32,120 nt of DNA from Nitrospirota bacterium (lineage in GTDB: Bacteria > Nitrospirota > Thermodesulfovibrionia > Thermodesulfovibrionales > JdFR-85). The stretch spans positions 1 through 32,120 of the forward strand of contig WFMM01000013.1 of NCBI GenBank assembly GCA_015484595.1. The letters are read 5' to 3'. The notes under the pieces were generated by a model. The model saw only the letters and a program-made list of their open reading frames with translations, was not told the DNA's origin and searched no databases. Below, piece by piece: positions 31,241 through 32,120 of this stretch (the first letter of the stretch is position 1; every line of letters starts with the position of its first letter). The position numbers were made by a program, and so were the translations under genes.

Positions 31241-31347
31241 GTTTTGCTGAGAGTCCCAGATGGGAGGATAAAAATGCAGACAAATCAAGGGATTAGGCTG
31301 TGGCTCCCCAGGCGTTACGCTCAGCAAAACTTTCTGACCCACAGCCT
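31241..31347. repeat. Interlocked inverted repeats (possible structured RNA or MITE-like element)
   Basis: GTTTTGCTGAG (31241-31251) pairs with CTCAGCAAAAC (31320-31330); AGGCTGTGG (31295-31303) is complementary to CCACAGCCT (31339-31347). Confidence 0.5.
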
Positions 31348-31450
31348 GAGATTTTGTTCGTTCAATACTAAAACATTGAAGCCTTTAATAGTTTGCTTTT
31401 GATGATTGTCAAGGTGATATGGACGATGTAGATTCATGGGGTCTACCTTT

Positions 31451-32120
31451 TTAGAAACTTTTAGAAATAACCCTGTAGTTTAAGGACGGGTTGTTATACC
31501 TGAATACGTAAGAATACCCCTTAAGCAGGTCGTTTTCAAGAAACCATTTACGAACTTCTTTTTCACAATATTCCACATGGGATTTGCAACCACATGGTAA
31601 AGATCCTGTGCCTGCCACCTTCTCGAAACTTAGGGTTTTTAAAGGTGTCGCCAATCTCTATCTTCCCCTTCATATCATGGATTATTATGATCATATATCT
31701 TTTCAATAAGATTTGAGAGGCGGTCATCAGAGATGTCCCTCTAGCCGTGTGTAGTGGCATTGAAGTCCACCCTGTCAATGATTCCGTCAAGGCGGGGGTT
31801 TGCTTTGGCTATCTCCCTGAGATAGGTGGTGAGTTGTTCGCCTATGTTGTCAGAGAGTTTACGGATTACTGACCAGATGGGTTCATCAGGGCTATCAGGC
31901 TTAAGAGGCAGGTAGAAACGGACGAGTTTGGGGTCACGCTCAACGAGTTGAAATGCCTTTTCTCTTGAGCCGACCTTTTCTGATATGCGGTTTAACTCAT
32001 CATCAAAGACATCGCAGAAGCGTTTTGTAAACACAAGAGGCAGGATATAGTCTTTGTATTTCGGTGCATCCTGAGCCCCACGGATGCTACATGCCGCATC
32101 CCAGAGCCACTGTTCAAGGG
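31451..32120 (-). pseudogene. hsdM: Type I restriction-modification methyltransferase subunit (HsdM) remnant, continues past window edge
   Basis: Minus strand reads PLEQWLWDAACSIRGAQDAPKYKDYILPLVFTKRFCDVFDDELNRI...DRVDFNATTHG*RDISDDRLSNLIEK, then shifted-frame IIIIHDMKGKIEIGDTFKNPKFR, VVANPMWN and ENDLLKGYSYVFRYNNPSLNYRVISKSF*. Confidence 0.85.

Noticed and set aside
31145-31402. 65-aa minus and 60-aa plus ORFs across the interlocked inverted repeats
   Set aside because: No domain similarity or SD; the palindromic structure explains the region better than coding.
31414-31453. GTAGA-ttcatgggg-TCTAC followed by CTTTTT as a terminator
   Set aside because: Stem is only 5 bp and no intact upstream gene needs it; too weak to list as a feature.

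Overview
This 32.1 kb window looks like chromosomal backbone from a Gram-negative anaerobe-like bacterium (perhaps Nitrospirota-like; inference from gene style only). It is gene-dense, mostly housekeeping, with a decayed accessory patch at the right end (about 30.8-32.1 kb). Left to right: ClC channel C-terminus, cbiA, a TolC/EmrA/EmrB-type efflux operon with a perfect-arm palindrome over its likely promoter, an AMP-binding enzyme, tRNA-Gly and tRNA-Cys, an MBL/beta-CASP RNase-like protein, an FMN reductase, a three-gene membrane redox operon (unknown protein, SpeE-like membrane protein, FMN-binding polyferredoxin), pdxA/tgt with a 29-bp divergent spacer, a receiver-Fis regulator, FmdB, an HMA protein, a nine-CXXCH lipoprotein cytochrome, aroF, a beta-hydroxyacid dehydrogenase, a CsgG-like lipoprotein with an extra C-terminal domain, DUF72, an ADP-ribosylglycohydrolase, tRNA-Leu, moaC, an SfsA/DUF123 fusion, arsR, uvrB, a C-terminal J-domain protein and a nitroreductase, then Doc-like toxin and HsdM remnants. 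I see no clear new defence or mobile system. The best leads are the SfsA-DUF123 fusion, the J-protein/uvrB pair, the redox operon, paired hairpin repeats, an interlocked inverted-repeat element, apparent leaderless starts and repeated convergent 3' overlaps. All family calls come from reading motifs, not database searches.
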